DNA from: Neobacillus massiliamazoniensis
GTDB lineage: Bacteria > Bacillota > Bacilli > Bacillales > Cytobacillaceae
Direction: 5' to 3'
Length of the DNA stretch: 64,000 nt
NCBI RefSeq assembly: GCF_001048695.1
Contig: NZ_CVRB01000004.1
Span: 434,001-498,000, forward strand
The notes under the pieces are model-generated. The model was not told the DNA's origin and made no database searches. It was given only the letters and a program-made list of their open reading frames with translations. Numbering within the stretch: the stretch's first letter is position 1; each line of letters begins with the position of its first letter. The position numbers were made by a program, and so were the translations under genes. This document shows positions 63,136 to 64,000 of this stretch, piece by piece.

Positions 63136-63239
63136 AAAAGGATGTCCCAAAACTTAGTGTCACCCCCTTAACCTACAATATATAGTTGTATATATTGATG
63201 ATTAAGCGAGAGGTCTGATCATTTTGGGACACCCTTTTT
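63136..63239. repeat. Family C hairpin repeat C3
   Basis: AAAAAAGGATGTCCCAAAA faces TTTTGGGACACCCTTTTT, with the inner AACCTACAATATATAG block shared with C2. It lies between yqfQ and ispH and is expected to terminate yqfQ. Confidence 0.82.
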
Positions 63240-63350
63240 CATTTTTTTAGCAGGGGTAGGAATCATGAATCCTTTGTAATCTACCTTTTAGTCTTATATA
63301 ATAAGAACATAGATTTTCAATATCGTGTTCTTTTTAGGAGGACTTACTAT

Positions 63351-64000
63351 ATGCAACTTATTAAAATTTCCCCTCGAGGGTATTGCTATGGCGTGGTCGA
63401 CGCAATGGTCATTGCCAGAAATGCGGCATTAGATAAAACCTTACCTCGTCCCATCTACATCTTGGGGATGATTGTTCATAATAAGCATGTTACGGATGCA
63501 TTCGCCGAGGAAGGAATCATAACCCTTGACGGAAAAAACCGGAAAGATATTCTTGAAAAAGTTGAAAAAGGTACAGTTATATTTACCGCACATGGTATTT
63601 CCCCGGAAGTACGAGAGCTTGCTAAAAAGAAAGGACTCGTTACCCTTGACGCTACATGTCCGGATGTAACACGGACCCATGATTTAATTTTTGAAAAGTC
63701 AAAAGAGGGATATCACACTATTTATATCGGTAAAAAAGGCCATCCCGAGCCGGAAGGAGCACTCGGTGTTGCACCAGGGATGGTCCATCTTGTTGAAACA
63801 CCAGCAGATGTAGAGGCTTTAGTGCTGGATGGTGAAAAATTGATAGTGACGAACCAAACGACGATGAGTCAATGGGATGTGGCGGATACAATGAAAAAGG
63901 TTCGCGAGAAATACCCTCATGTGGAAGTTTATAATGAAATTTGTCATGCGACTCAAATTCGTCAAGAGGCAGTTGCTAGCCAAGCCACCGATGCAGATGT
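63351..64000 (+). CDS. ispH: 4-hydroxy-3-methylbut-2-enyl diphosphate reductase, 3'-truncated by window edge
   Basis: IspH reduces HMBPP to isopentenyl and dimethylallyl diphosphate, the last step of the pathway that IspG feeds. The first 216 codons are in the window. Cluster ligands: Cys12 in [11 protein letters not shown], Cys in [12 protein letters not shown] and Cys in NEICHATQ; also [10 protein letters not shown] and the phosphate-binding [10 protein letters not shown] and [10 protein letters not shown]. The start has TAGGAGG upstream. B. subtilis yqfP is in the same place. Confidence 0.96.
   Translation, partial: MQLIKISPRGYCYGVVDAMVIARNAALDKTLPRPIYILGMIVHNKHVTDAFAEEGIITLDGKNRKDILEKVEKGTVIFTAHGISPEVRELAKKKGLVTLDATCPDVTRTHDLIFEKSKEGYHTIYIGKKGHPEPEGALGVAPGMVHLVETPADVEALVLDGEKLIVTNQTTMSQWDVADTMKKVREKYPHVEVYNEICHATQIRQEAVASQATDAD

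Overview
This window is a stretch of chromosome from an AT-rich Bacillaceae species. Gene order follows the Bacillus subtilis segment from yqhT/efp to yqfP (ispH) almost gene for gene: efp, papA/yqhT, yqhR, yqhQ, yqhP, yqhO, lipM, yqhL, gcvPB-gcvPA-gcvT, yqhH, yqhG, comGA-GG, yqzE, yqgY, yqgX, yqgW, yqgU, yqgT, glcK, yqgQ, gluP, fthC (yqgN), rpmG, pst operon, pbpA, yqgE, sodA, yqgB, yqfZ, ispG, yqfX, yqfW, zur, yqfT, nfo, cshB, yqfQ/vrrA and ispH (cut by the right edge). Genes that do not fit the subtilis order point to a relative outside the subtilis group (Neobacillus/Cytobacillus-like is an inference): a B12-dependent ribonucleotide reductase nrdJ and an NlpC/P60 gene where mntR would be expected, a MidA-type methyltransferase, L-lactate dehydrogenase, an Fnr-type regulator beside sodA, and znuC-znuB joined to zur.

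Layout. 1-1.2 kb: the right part of an IS3-family (IS150-like) element that has landed in the efp terminator. 1.2-6.4 kb: efp, peptidase, yqhR-O. 6.5-11.6 kb: P60 protein, nrdJ (interrupted by a 249-nt group I intron, preceded by paired NrdR boxes) and lipM. 11.8-16.9 kb: rhodanese and the glycine cleavage operon behind a glycine riboswitch; LipM serves the lipoyl pathway that loads the glycine cleavage system. 17-23.9 kb: yqhH-yqhG and the complete seven-gene comG pseudopilus operon. 24.4-38.4 kb: regulator, methyltransferase, thiol/MBL enzymes, envelope proteins, glucokinase, rhomboid protease, Ldh, folate enzyme, L33. 38.4-46.4 kb: a DUF4912/glycosyltransferase cluster and pstSCAB1B2-phoU with four PhoP half-sites. 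46.5-54.2 kb: pbpA, an 182-bp tandem array, MFS, sodA, fnr, yqgB, yqfZ. 54.5-64 kb: ispG, zinc uptake with Zur, DNA repair, RNA helicase, VNTR protein, ispH.

The most unusual content is non-coding. Three dispersed repeat families fill the intergenic gaps. Family A (8 copies, about 185-244 bp) has GGCTGTGTTAAA-type inverted ends and, in most copies, a clear 8-bp target duplication; nearly all copies lie in or beside intrinsic terminators or exactly at stop codons, one of them supplying the G of a TAG stop. Family B (5 copies plus a fragment, about 195-275 bp) is modular; three copies begin directly after a gene's TAA stop and read in the same direction as that gene. Family C (3 copies) forms long interrupted hairpins, one of which is split by a family A copy. 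A fourth structure, downstream in coordinate but upstream of pbpA, is a tandem array of 182-bp units each holding a terminator-like hairpin and five 20-bp ATGTGCCGTTTTT iterons. No CRISPR array, tRNA or rRNA was found.
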